Of a DNA stretch of 64,000 nucleotides, positions 9,629-17,953 are shown piece after piece. The stretch spans positions 124,001 to 188,000 of the forward strand of contig NZ_CP095187.1 in the NCBI RefSeq assembly GCF_022965755.1, in the 5' to 3' direction. The position numbers and the translations under genes were made by a program. Position 1 is the stretch's first letter, and each line of letters begins with the position of its first letter. Under the pieces are notes generated by a model. It searched no databases. It had not been told where the DNA came from and saw only the letters and a list, made by a program, of their open reading frames with translations. This DNA comes from Pseudoxanthomonas sp. F37. GTDB taxonomy: Bacteria > Pseudomonadota > Gammaproteobacteria > Xanthomonadales > Xanthomonadaceae.

Positions 9629-10408
9629 ATGACCACGCCGTTGCAGAAGAACCTGGTCGCGCTGGGCACCATCGTCCGCCGCGAAGTCGCCCGCATCCTG
9701 CGCATCTGGGGCCAGACCCTGGTGCCGCCGGCCATCACCATGACCCTGTACTTCCTGATCTTCGGCGGGCTGATCGGCAGCCGCATCGGCGACATGGGCG
9801 GCTACAGCTACATGGAGTTCATCGTGCCGGGCCTGGTGATGATGAGCATCATCCAGAACAGCTACGGCAACATCAGCTCCAGCTTCTTCGGCGCCAAGTT
9901 CGGACGGCACGTGGAGGAGCTGCTGGTCAGCCCCATGCCCAACTGGGTGATCCTGCTGGGTTACGTGGCGGGCGCCGTGCTGCGCGGCCTGATGGTGGGC
10001 GCCATCGTGCTGGTCATCGCGATGTTCTTCACCAAGGTGCGCGTGCCGCATCCGCTGGTGACCATCACCACCGTGCTGCTGGGCGCGACCATCTTCTCGC
10101 TCGCCGGCTTCGTCAACGCCGCCTACGCGAAGAAGTTCGACGACATCGCCATCGTGCCGACCTTCATCCTCACCCCGCTGACCTACCTGGGCGGCGTGTT
10201 CTATTCGGTGAAGCTGCTGCCGCCGTGGGCCGAGGCGCTGACCCACGCCAACCCGATCTTCTACATGGTCAACGCGTTCCGCTATGGCCTGCTGGGCACC
10301 AGCGACGTCCCGCTGTGGGTGGCGTACGCGCTGATGCTGGCGTTCGTGTTCGGCCTGGCCGCGCTCGGCCTGTGGCTGCTGAAGAAGGGCGTGGGGCTGC
10401 GCAGCTGA
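9629..10408 (+). CDS. ABC-2 transporter permease, YadH-like
   Basis: Membrane partner of the preceding ATPase. About six hydrophobic helices and the conserved opening RIWGQTLVPPAITMTLYFLI seen in YadH-type permeases. Two starts are possible. ATG 9599 overlaps the ATPase stop (ATGA). ATG 9629 has CGGGAG six bases upstream and gives the family's usual N-terminal length (RIW near residue 24), so 9629 is used. The TGA stop shares its last base with the ATG of the next gene, so all three genes are probably one operon. Confidence 0.88.
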   Translation: MTTPLQKNLVALGTIVRREVARILRIWGQTLVPPAITMTLYFLIFGGLIGSRIGDMGGYSYMEFIVPGLVMMSIIQNSYGNISSSFFGAKFGRHVEELLVSPMPNWVILLGYVAGAVLRGLMVGAIVLVIAMFFTKVRVPHPLVTITTVLLGATIFSLAGFVNAAYAKKFDDIAIVPTFILTPLTYLGGVFYSVKLLPPWAEALTHANPIFYMVNAFRYGLLGTSDVPLWVAYALMLAFVFGLAALGLWLLKKGVGLRS

Positions 10409-11160
10409 TGCCGGCTTTCAGCGACTACATCGTGTTCGTCGACGAAAGCGGCGATCATGGAATGTCCAGCATCGATCCGGCTTTTCCTTTGTTCGTACTG
10501 TCGTGTTGTCTGATCAGCAAACGGGACTATGCCGACGTCATCGTTCCCGCAATGCAACGCATAAAGTTCGCGACATTCGGCCATGACACGACGGTGCTCC
10601 ATGAGCGCGAGATCCGTCGTGATATAGGCCCGTTCTCTGTATTGCGCGATCCGGAGAAGAAGCAGGCATTCCTCGAAGTGCTGACAGACGCACTTGCTAT
10701 CTCTCCGATGAAGATCTTCGCTGCGGTAATCGACAAGCGGCGCTTGCTGGATCGTGAAAGGGGCGAGAATCCTTACGAGGTCTCGTTGAGGTTCTGCCTT
10801 GAAAGGATCTACTACACTTTGCGCAGGCAAGGCCAAGTCGCGCAGGGGCACGCGGCGCTGACCACCCATGTCGTATGCGAATCGCGTGGTCGAAACGAGG
10901 ATCGATCGCTGGAGTTGGCCTTTCGGAGGATCTGTGCGGGGGACAACTATCCGCGCGCAGAAATGCCTTTCGAGCCCGTGATTTGCGACAAGAGGAACAA
11001 CTCCATCGGTTTGCAGCTGGCAGACCTGGTTGCGCGTCCCATCGGTCTTAGCCAGTTGCATCCAGGGCAGCCGAACCGAGCCTGGGACGTCATCAGGGAG
11101 AAATTGGATCACGATGCCGATGGCCGCTACCTGGGCTATGGCTTGAAGTGCTTCCCCTGA
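10408..11160 (+). CDS. DUF3800 domain protein
   Basis: 250 residues. The N-terminus YIVFVDESGDHG (7-18) is the acidic motif of DUF3800, a family with an RNase H-like fold often found in mobile or defence contexts. Near the C-terminus LQLADLVARPIG is the second conserved motif. The start overlaps the permease stop by one base. Composition is clearly less GC-rich than its neighbours, with rare codons for this genome such as ATA (Ile) and TTG, which suggests acquisition by transfer into the 3' end of the ABC operon. Catalytic activity is unproven for the family. Confidence 0.82.
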   Translation: MPAFSDYIVFVDESGDHGMSSIDPAFPLFVLSCCLISKRDYADVIVPAMQRIKFATFGHDTTVLHEREIRRDIGPFSVLRDPEKKQAFLEVLTDALAISPMKIFAAVIDKRRLLDRERGENPYEVSLRFCLERIYYTLRRQGQVAQGHAALTTHVVCESRGRNEDRSLELAFRRICAGDNYPRAEMPFEPVICDKRNNSIGLQLADLVARPIGLSQLHPGQPNRAWDVIREKLDHDADGRYLGYGLKCFP

Positions 11161-11278
11161 AAAACAAAAGGCCCCGACGTTTCCGCCAGAGCCTCATGCC
11201 GACCGAGAATCCCCGATCCGGGCGTGATTATAGCAACCCCTCCCGCTCAAGCCAACACCGCCCTTTGACAGGCCAACC

Positions 11279-12208
11279 ATGCGACTGATGATTCTTGGCG
11301 CCGGCGGCACCGGCGGCTATTTCGGGGGGCGCCTCGCGCAGGCCGGCGTCGACGCGACCTTCCTGGTGCGCCCTGCGCGCGCGGCGCTGCTGCGCGAGCG
11401 CGGTCTGCGCATCCGCAGTCCACTGGGCGACGCCGACATCGCCGTGCAGGCCGTCACGGCGGATGAACTCGTCCATGCCGCCCCGTTCGACCTGGTGCTG
11501 CTGAGCTGCAAGGCCTACGACCTGGACAGCGCGATGGACGCCATCGCGCCCGCCGTGGCGGCCGGCGCCCGCGTGCTGCCCCTGCTCAACGGCCTGCGCC
11601 ACTACGAAGCGCTGGACGCGCGCTTCGGCTTCGCCAACGTGCCCGGTGGCCTCTGCTTCATCAGCGCCACGCTGGGGGCCGACGGCGAGATCCTGCACCT
11701 GGGCAAGCCGGCTTCGATGACGTTCGGCGAACGCGAAGGCCAGGCGCCCGACGCGCGCCTGCAGGCGCTCGCCGCCGCCTGCACGCAGGCCGGCATCGAC
11801 CACATGCACACGCCCGATATCGCCCAGGCGCAGTGGGCGAAGTACAGCTTCCTCACCGCGCTGGCCGCGGGCACCTGCCAGATGCGCGCGCCGATCGGCA
11901 CCCTCGTGGCGGGCGAGGGCGGCGTCGAATTCATGACGGCGCTGCATGGGGAATGCCTGGCCGTTGCGGCCGCGTCCGGTCATCCGATACCGGCGGCAGC
12001 CCAGGCATCGGCACGCGAGACGCTGACCGCTGCCGGCTCGCCCATGAAGGCCTCGATGCTGCGCGACCTTGAGGCGGGCCAGCGTGTCGAGGCCGCGCAT
12101 ATCGTCGGCGACATGGTGCATCGCGCGGCGGCGCATGGCATCGCCACGCCCCACCTGCAGGCCGCGTGGGTGCACCTGCAGGCGTACGAGGCGCAGCGAC
12201 CGGCCTGA
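11279..12208 (+). CDS. Ketopantoate reductase-family oxidoreductase (PanE/ApbA-like)
   Basis: NAD(P)-dependent reductase of the 2-dehydropantoate 2-reductase family, 309 residues. The Rossmann motif GAGGTGGYFGG is at 7-17. The C-terminal helical domain includes WAKYSFLTALA, matching the family's conserved catalytic-lysine region. True PanE and its paralogues are hard to tell apart by eye. No other pantothenate gene is nearby, so a paralogue acting on another 2-keto acid is quite possible. Confidence 0.85.
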   Translation: MRLMILGAGGTGGYFGGRLAQAGVDATFLVRPARAALLRERGLRIRSPLGDADIAVQAVTADELVHAAPFDLVLLSCKAYDLDSAMDAIAPAVAAGARVLPLLNGLRHYEALDARFGFANVPGGLCFISATLGADGEILHLGKPASMTFGEREGQAPDARLQALAAACTQAGIDHMHTPDIAQAQWAKYSFLTALAAGTCQMRAPIGTLVAGEGGVEFMTALHGECLAVAAASGHPIPAAAQASARETLTAAGSPMKASMLRDLEAGQRVEAAHIVGDMVHRAAAHGIATPHLQAAWVHLQAYEAQRPA

Positions 12209-12276
12209 GCGAGGGGCTTCACGCCGCCCTGACGGCGACTGCCTCCATGCTGCGCCACCTTTCCGGTGGCGCCGTC

Positions 12277-12792
12277 ATGAAGCACCTGCACAGACTCTTC
12301 CTCGCCGGCCACCTGGCCATCATCGCCCTGTTCTTTGCTGCGGCCGTCTCACTCGTCGTCCTGGCCGCCAGCGAGTTGTGGCATGGCGCGATCATGGCGG
12401 GTACCGACGCCGGCCTGCGTGGTCGTTTCGACAACATCCTCGAAAGCATCGGCATGCTGACCATCGGGCTGGTCGCGCTGGAACTGGCGCAGACGGTGTT
12501 CGAAGAAGAGGTGCAGCGCGACGTGAAAGTCAGCGGTCCCACCCGCGTGCGCCGCTACCTGTCGCGGTTCCTGGTGGTCATCGTCATCGCGCTGTCGATC
12601 GAAACGCTGGTGGCCACGTTCGAGCTGATGCACGAGGATCCGCGCCAACTGCCGTACGTCATCGCGATCGGCGGCTCGGCGGCGTTGCTGCTGGTGGCGT
12701 GGGGCGTGTTCGTCCGTCTCAACCGCAGCGCCGAGGAACTCGAACCCGAGGCCATGCGGCAGGCCAAGTCCGAGGACACCAAGGTCGAGTGA
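12277..12792 (+). CDS. Predicted four-helix inner-membrane protein
   Basis: 171 residues with four hydrophobic segments: about 8-32, 54-72, 94-112 and 128-148. An acidic loop lies after the second segment (FEEEVQRDVK), and the charged cytoplasmic tail ends AEELEPEAMRQAKSEDTKVE. I do not recognise the family; the layout resembles small PsiE-type membrane proteins, but no motif proves it. The ATG at 12277 is preferred; ATG 12247 in the same frame would add ten residues. The stop is 13 bases from the convergent tatD stop. Confidence 0.7.
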   Translation: MKHLHRLFLAGHLAIIALFFAAAVSLVVLAASELWHGAIMAGTDAGLRGRFDNILESIGMLTIGLVALELAQTVFEEEVQRDVKVSGPTRVRRYLSRFLVVIVIALSIETLVATFELMHEDPRQLPYVIAIGGSAALLLVAWGVFVRLNRSAEELEPEAMRQAKSEDTKVE

Positions 12793-12804
12793 CACGGTTC
12801 GGGC

Positions 12805-13602
12805 TCAGCTGCCAACAGGCAAGCCGAAGAATGCACGCGCCGTCGCCGTCGTCGCCGCGGCCGTGACCTCGACATCCTCGCTGCGGTCGCGCGCCAGTTC
12901 GGCGACGATGTGGGCCAGGTACATCGGCTCGTTGCGGCGGTGCGAGGGTTGCGGCTTCACCGTCCGCGGCAACAGGTACGGGGCGTCGGTCTCGATCATC
13001 AGCCGGTTCGCCGGAATGTTCTTCACCAGCTCGCGCAGGTGCTGGCCGCGGCGCTCGTCGCACAGCCAGCCGGTGATGCCGATGTGCCAGTCCTGGTCCA
13101 GGCAGTCGAACAGTTCCTGCTTGGTGCCGGTGAAGCAGTGCACCACGGCCGGGCCCAGCCTGCCGTCGAAGTTCTTCATCATCGCCACGAAGTCCTCGTG
13201 CGCATCGCGCTGGTGCAGGAACAGGGGCTTTCCCGTGTCGACCGCGATCTGCAGCTGGCGCTCGAACGCCTTGCGCTGCGCCGGGCGCGGCGAGAAATCG
13301 CGGAAGTAGTCCAGGCCGCATTCGCCCACTGCGACGACTTCCGGATGCGCGTGCAGCGCGCGCATCTCGGCATCGCATTCGTCGGTGTATTCGCTGGCAT
13401 GGTGCGGGTGCACGCCCGCGGTGGCGAACAGCTCGCCCGGATGCGCCTGCGCCAGGCGCAGGGCCATCGGCGAATGCTCGCGGCTGGCGCCGGTGACCAC
13501 CTGCTGCACCACGCCGGCCTCGCGCGCGCGCTGGAGCACGGCGTTGCGGTCGTGGTCGAAGCTTTCGTGGGTAAGGTTGGCGCCGATGTCGATGAGATCC
13601 AT
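12805..13602 (-). CDS. tatD: TatD-family 3'-5' DNase/RNase
   Basis: Metal-dependent nuclease of the amidohydrolase superfamily linked to DNA repair and RNA quality control. 265 residues. It opens MDLIDIGANLTHESFDHDR like E. coli TatD rather than with the HxH of YcfH. Other motifs: GVHPHH, GECGLDYFRDF, LHQRDAH, HCFTGT and IETDAPYLLPR. It is convergent with the small membrane protein and divergent from hrpB (45 bases between starts). No tatABC is next to it. Confidence 0.93.
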   Translation of the reverse strand: MDLIDIGANLTHESFDHDRNAVLQRAREAGVVQQVVTGASREHSPMALRLAQAHPGELFATAGVHPHHASEYTDECDAEMRALHAHPEVVAVGECGLDYFRDFSPRPAQRKAFERQLQIAVDTGKPLFLHQRDAHEDFVAMMKNFDGRLGPAVVHCFTGTKQELFDCLDQDWHIGITGWLCDERRGQHLRELVKNIPANRLMIETDAPYLLPRTVKPQPSHRRNEPMYLAHIVAELARDRSEDVEVTAAATTATARAFFGLPVGS

Positions 13603-13647
13603 GCCGGCATTTTACCGGCCAGGCTCAGGCTTTATCCTTCCTGCCGC

Positions 13648-16134
13648 ATGCCGTCGCCCACCTTCCCCATCACCCCGCTGCTGCCGGACATTGTCCGCCG
13701 CCTGTCCGACCATCCGCGCCTGGTGCTGGAAGCGCCGCCCGGCGCCGGCAAGACCACCCAGGTGCCGCTGGCGCTGCTGGACGAATCCTGGCTGCAGGGC
13801 CGCAAGATCGTGATGCTGGAGCCGCGCCGCGTGGCCGCGCGCGCGGCGGCGGGTTTCATGGCCAGGCAGCGGGGCGAAGCGGTGGGGGACACGGTCGGCT
13901 ACCGCATCCGCTTCGAGAACAAGGTCGGGCCGCGCACACGGATCGAAGTGGTCACCGAAGGCATCCTGACCCGGATGATCCAGGACGATCCGATGCTGGA
14001 GGGGGTCGGCGCGATCCTGTTCGACGAATTCCACGAGCGTCACCTGGCCGGCGATCTGGGCCTGGCGCTGGCGCTGGATGTGCAGGCGCAGCTGCGCGAG
14101 GACCTGCGCATCGTCGTCATGTCCGCCACGCTGGACGGCGAGAAGCTGGCGCGGTTCCTGGATGCGCCCAGGTTGAGCAGCCAGGGGCGGAGCTTCCCGG
14201 TGCAGGTCGCGCATTTCCCGGCGCGCAGGGACGAGACGACCGAGGTGCAGGCGCGGCGGGCGATAGAACACGCCGTGCAATCGCACCCCGGCGACGTGCT
14301 GGTGTTCCTGCCGGGCCAACGCGAGATCGCACGGGTCCACGCGCTGCTGGCGGACGCGCTGCCGCAGGACATCGTCGTGCTCGCCCTGCATGGCGAACTG
14401 CCGGTGGAGAAGCAGTCCGAAGCCCTGCAGCCCGATCCCCAGGGTCGCCGCCGCGTGGTGCTGGCGACCAACGTGGCCGAGTCGTCGGTGACGTTGCCCG
14501 GCGTGCGCGTGGTGGTGGACAGCGGACTGGCGCGGGAACCTTCGTACGATCCGAACAGCGGCTTCTCGCGGCTGGAAGTGACCAATATCTCGCAGGCGTC
14601 CGCCGACCAGCGCGCCGGCCGCGCCGGCCGCGTGGCCGAGGGCTGGGCCTACCGCCTGTGGCCACAGTCGCAGCGGCTGGATCCGCAGCGACGGCCGGAG
14701 ATCGCGCTGGTCGAACTCGGTGCCCTGGCATTGGAACTGGCCGCATGGGGCAGCGACGACCTGCGCTTCGTCGATGCGCCGCCGCCCGGGGCGATGAATG
14801 CCGCGCGCGACCTGCTGCGCCGGCTGGGCGCGCTGGCGGCGTCGAACGCCATCACGCCGCTGGGCAAGCGCATGCTCGCGCTCGGCACGCACCCCCGGCT
14901 CGCGGCGATGCTGCTGTCGGCGGGCGAGGGTGAGGACCGCGCGCTGGCCTGCGATCTCGCCGCGCTGGTCGAAGCGCGCGATCCGCTGCGCATGGGCGGG
15001 GACGCGCTGGCCGCGCGCTGGCGTGCGCTGGCGGCGTTCCGCAACGGCCGCGCGCCGCAGGACGCCAACCGGTCGGGCCTGGCCGCGATCGAGGCCGCCG
15101 CCAAGCAGTGGCGCCGCCGCGTGCGCGAGGCCGGCGCGCCCCCGTCCTCGGTGGAAGCGCACCGCCTGGGCGACGTGCTGATGCACGCGTTCCCGGACCG
15201 CATCGGCTTCCAGCATCCGCAGGACGCGCGCCGCTACCTGCTGGCGAACGGGCGCAGCGCGCGGCTGTTCGACGACAGCGCGCTGGTCGGCGAGCCGTGG
15301 ATCGTGGTCAGCGAGCTGCGCCATGAAGCACGCGATGCGCTGGTGCAACGCGCGGCGCCCGTGGACGAACGCTGCCTTCGCCGCGATTTCGCCGACCGCT
15401 TCGTCACCGAGGACACCGTGCGCTGGGATGCGTCGCGGCGTGCGCTGTCGGCGCAGCGCGAATCGCGCTTCGACCAGATCGTGTTCGATGCGCGCCCTGC
15501 CGGCCGTGTCGACCCCGCGCTCGCCGCCGCGGCGTTGACCGACGCCGTGCGCGACCTGGGCCTGGAGGCCTTGCCCTGGCCGGAATCGCTGCGGCAGTGG
15601 CGCGAACGCGTGCGCTGCCTGCGCGAGTGGATGCCGGAACTCGGCCTGCCGGACCTGTCCGACGACGCGCTGGTGGCGACGCTCGACGACTGGCTCAAGC
15701 CCGCCTTCGCCGGCAGGACGCGGCTGGATGCGCTGGGCGAGGACGACCTGGCGAATGCGCTGAAGTCCGGCCTCGACTGGTCGCTGCGCCAGCGTATCGA
15801 CGCGCTTGCGCCGACGCGGATCACCGTGCCCTCGGGCATGGAGCGCCGCATCGAATACGCGCACGGCCAGCCACCGGTGCTGGCGGTGAAGCTGCAGGAA
15901 TTGTTCGGCCTGGCCGACACCCCGCGGGTGGCCGACGGGCGCGTACCGGTGCTGCTGCACCTGCTTTCTCCGGGCGGCAAGCCGCTGCAGGTGACCTCCG
16001 ACCTGCGCAACTTCTGGAACTCGACCTACGCCGAGGTGAAGAAGGAGATGAAGGGGCGGTATCCGAAGCATCCGTGGCCCGACGATCCCTGGAGCGCCCA
16101 GGCCACCCACCGGGCGAAACCGCGCGGTACGTAG
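13648..16134 (+). CDS. hrpB: ATP-dependent DEAH-box RNA helicase HrpB
   Basis: 828 residues. Motif I GAGKTTQVPL, motif II DEFHERH (DExH), motif III SATLDG, and motif VI near QRAGRAGR. The helicase-associated and HrpB C-terminal domains follow, with the diagnostic ending FWNSTYAEVKKEMKGRYPKHPWPDDP. The frame is open far upstream across tatD, but MPSPTFPITPLLPDIV at 13648 is the standard N-terminus. The last ~17 codons are duplicated just downstream (16206-16261). Confidence 0.93.
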   Translation: MPSPTFPITPLLPDIVRRLSDHPRLVLEAPPGAGKTTQVPLALLDESWLQGRKIVMLEPRRVAARAAAGFMARQRGEAVGDTVGYRIRFENKVGPRTRIEVVTEGILTRMIQDDPMLEGVGAILFDEFHERHLAGDLGLALALDVQAQLREDLRIVVMSATLDGEKLARFLDAPRLSSQGRSFPVQVAHFPARRDETTEVQARRAIEHAVQSHPGDVLVFLPGQREIARVHALLADALPQDIVVLALHGELPVEKQSEALQPDPQGRRRVVLATNVAESSVTLPGVRVVVDSGLAREPSYDPNSGFSRLEVTNISQASADQRAGRAGRVAEGWAYRLWPQSQRLDPQRRPEIALVELGALALELAAWGSDDLRFVDAPPPGAMNAARDLLRRLGALAASNAITPLGKRMLALGTHPRLAAMLLSAGEGEDRALACDLAALVEARDPLRMGGDALAARWRALAAFRNGRAPQDANRSGLAAIEAAAKQWRRRVREAGAPPSSVEAHRLGDVLMHAFPDRIGFQHPQDARRYLLANGRSARLFDDSALVGEPWIVVSELRHEARDALVQRAAPVDERCLRRDFADRFVTEDTVRWDASRRALSAQRESRFDQIVFDARPAGRVDPALAAAALTDAVRDLGLEALPWPESLRQWRERVRCLREWMPELGLPDLSDDALVATLDDWLKPAFAGRTRLDALGEDDLANALKSGLDWSLRQRIDALAPTRITVPSGMERRIEYAHGQPPVLAVKLQELFGLADTPRVADGRVPVLLHLLSPGGKPLQVTSDLRNFWNSTYAEVKKEMKGRYPKHPWPDDPWSAQATHRAKPRGT

Positions 16135-16261
16135 CGCGTCATTACCACCTGCCGCGGCGGCGGCGCGGGCACCACGTTGGCGGCGAATTCCACTCGGCGC
16201 GGCCTGATGACCCCTGGAGCGCCCAGGCCACCCACCGGGCGAAACCTCGCGGTACGTAGCG
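16081..16261 (+). repeat. Direct duplication of the hrpB 3' end
   Basis: Bases 16081-16136 (the end of hrpB plus its stop) recur at 16206-16261 with 3 mismatches in 56. The offset is 125 bases, so the second copy lies in a different frame but still encodes the same tail DPWSAQATHRAKPRGT with a stop at the same place. The 69 bases between are GC-rich and match nothing I know. Confidence 0.85.
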
Positions 16262-16273
16262 TGCACGCTACGT
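16254..16273. repeat. 20-bp perfect palindrome at the end of the duplicated hrpB tail
   Basis: ACGTAGCGTGCACGCTACGT is its own reverse complement. It spans the stop codon of the second tail copy. It could be a hairpin, a dyad binding site or a recombination scar. No T-tract follows. Confidence 0.6.
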
Positions 16274-16362
16274 GTCCGTTCAGGTGGTGGGCGAGGAACT
16301 AACATCGCGTAAACATCCCCGCACGGACACTGGCGTCCTACCCACTTTTCAGGGAAGGCCCC

Positions 16363-16743
16363 ATGAGCAAGCTGACCATCATCACCGACCGCGCACTGGA
16401 ACTGGCCAGCCAGGCCGGCACCAGCCTGAAGCACGCCGTTCCCAGCGCCGACAAGCTGTTGCAGACCGGCGCCGCCCTGGGCGTGGCCAAGACCGGCGGC
16501 AAGCTGGCGGTGAACTTCGTGCGGCGCAACCCGGCAGTGGCGGTGGCCACCGGCATCGGCGTGGGCCTGCTGGCCCTGGTGGCCTACCGCAAGCGCAAGC
16601 GCGACCAGGCCGCAGCGCCGATCGAAGGCAAGTCGCGCCGCGTGGAAGCGCGCAAGGTCAATGGCACCAGCCGCACCTCCACCGCGCGCAAGACCGGCAC
16701 GCCGCGCAAGCCGCGCAGCACGACGCGTTCTGCCGAAAGCTGA
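16363..16743 (+). CDS. Small membrane-anchored protein with basic tail
   Basis: 126 residues of no family I recognise. An amphipathic N-terminal part (about 1-55) is followed by one hydrophobic segment, NPAVAVATGIGVGLLALVAY (58-77). After that comes a very basic, Ser/Thr/Arg-rich tail (KRKRDQ ... TARKTGTPRKPRSTTRS). The tail looks suited to bind nucleic acid or acidic polymer. AGGGAAGG lies 7 bases before the ATG. It stands alone between hrpB and the convergent rluE. Confidence 0.72.
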   Translation: MSKLTIITDRALELASQAGTSLKHAVPSADKLLQTGAALGVAKTGGKLAVNFVRRNPAVAVATGIGVGLLALVAYRKRKRDQAAAPIEGKSRRVEARKVNGTSRTSTARKTGTPRKPRSTTRSAES

Positions 16744-16761
16744 TGTCGGCGGGCGCCCGCG

Positions 16762-17298
16762 TCAGAGCGGGCGCCATTCCCCGGGCGCGAGGTCGCCCAG
16801 GCGGGCATCGCCCATCGCCATGCGCACCAGCCGCAGCGTCGGCAGCCCGACCGCGGCGGTCATGCGCCGCACCTGCCGGTTGCGGCCCTCGGTGATCGTC
16901 AGCGACAACCATGCATCCGGCACGGTCTTGCGGAAGCGCACGGGCGGGTCGCGTTCCCACAGCGTCGGGGCGGGATGGAGCCGTTCGACCTGCGCCGGTC
17001 GGGTGGGACCATCGTTCAGCACAACGCCGTTGCGCAGCGCCTCCAGCTGCGCCTGCGTCGGCGTGCCTTCCACCTGCACCCAGTAGGTTTTCGGCTGCTT
17101 GTGGCGCGGATCGGTCAGCCGGTTCGCCAACACGCCATCATCGGTGAGCAGCAACAGGCCTTCGCTGTCGTAATCCAGCCGTCCCGCCGCGTAGACGCGC
17201 GGCGGCAGGCCGAACCCGGCCAGCGTCCGTCGCGGCGGATCGCTGCGGTCGGTGAACTGGCACAGGACGTTGAACGGTTTGTTGAACGCGATCAGCAC
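16762..17298 (-). CDS. rluE: 23S rRNA pseudouridine synthase RluE (RsuA family)
   Basis: Makes pseudouridine in 23S rRNA (U2457 in E. coli). 178 residues with no N-terminal S4 domain, as in RluE. It opens [14 protein letters not shown]. The catalytic Asp is in [17 protein letters not shown], and the C-terminal [12 protein letters not shown] motif is intact. The ATG at 17298 gives the standard start. Confidence 0.92.
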   Translation of the reverse strand: MLIAFNKPFNVLCQFTDRSDPPRRTLAGFGLPPRVYAAGRLDYDSEGLLLLTDDGVLANRLTDPRHKQPKTYWVQVEGTPTQAQLEALRNGVVLNDGPTRPAQVERLHPAPTLWERDPPVRFRKTVPDAWLSLTITEGRNRQVRRMTAAVGLPTLRLVRMAMGDARLGDLAPGEWRPL

Positions 17299-17371
17299 AC
17301 CGCGCTTTCCGGAGAGACGACAGCGCGCATTGCAACCTCATCGGCGTGCCGCGTCCAGCACGTGATCGCCC

Positions 17372-17953
17372 TCATGCCGGCGGCGATGCCTCCGGCTCCG
17401 GATCGGCCTGCGCCGGCGTCCGGGATCTCCCGCGCGCCATCGCCTCGAACACGCCATCCCGGCGCACCCAGGCGTGATGCAGCGCGGCGGCCATGTGCAG
17501 CAGGATCAAGGCGAACAGCGCATAGCCCAGCCCTCCGTGCGCCTGCCGCAACACGCTGTACAGCGCCGGATCCTGCGGCAGGATCGGCGGCAGCGCGAAC
17601 GCCGGCGTCATGCGCACCGGATAGCCGCCCGCCGACAGCATCGCCCAGCCGAGCAGCGGCATGGCCAGCATGGCGGCGTACAGCGCGACATGCGAGGCCT
17701 TGGCCGCGAGCGCCTGCGCACGCGGCAGCGAAACGGGCAGCGGCGGCGGTGGATGGCGCCAGCGGTGCAGCAGGCGGATCACCGCCAGACCCAGCAGCGC
17801 GATGCCCAGCGGCCGGTGCAGGTCGATCAGGACCGGGCGCAGCGACAGCGAGGCGACCATGCCCGCGCCGACGAACAGCATGGCCAGGATCAGCACCGCC
17901 ATGCCCCAGTGCAGCGCGCGCGCGAACCCGTCGAAATGGTCGTGGCGGTTCAT
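17372..17953 (-). CDS. Cytochrome b561-type membrane protein
   Basis: Di-haem b-type membrane cytochrome of 193 residues with four helices. Candidate haem histidines: RALHWGM, IDLHRPLG, ASHVALY and LLHMAAALHH. It probably passes electrons from the quinone pool to the periplasmic catalase-like peroxidase encoded just upstream. The start ATG overlaps that gene's stop (17950-17953), so the two are coupled. The pair is likely controlled by the divergent ECF sigma factor. Confidence 0.9.
   Translation of the reverse strand: MNRHDHFDGFARALHWGMAVLILAMLFVGAGMVASLSLRPVLIDLHRPLGIALLGLAVIRLLHRWRHPPPPLPVSLPRAQALAAKASHVALYAAMLAMPLLGWAMLSAGGYPVRMTPAFALPPILPQDPALYSVLRQAHGGLGYALFALILLHMAAALHHAWVRRDGVFEAMARGRSRTPAQADPEPEASPPA

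Noticed and set aside
11161..11278. A terminator after the DUF3800 gene
   Set aside because: The AGGCCCC...GAGCCT segment pairs poorly, so no stem was called; the 118-base gap shows nothing else clear.
13612..16434. A 940-codon minus-strand frame opposite hrpB
   Set aside because: Shadow of hrpB; no domain, and hrpB motifs are complete on the plus strand.
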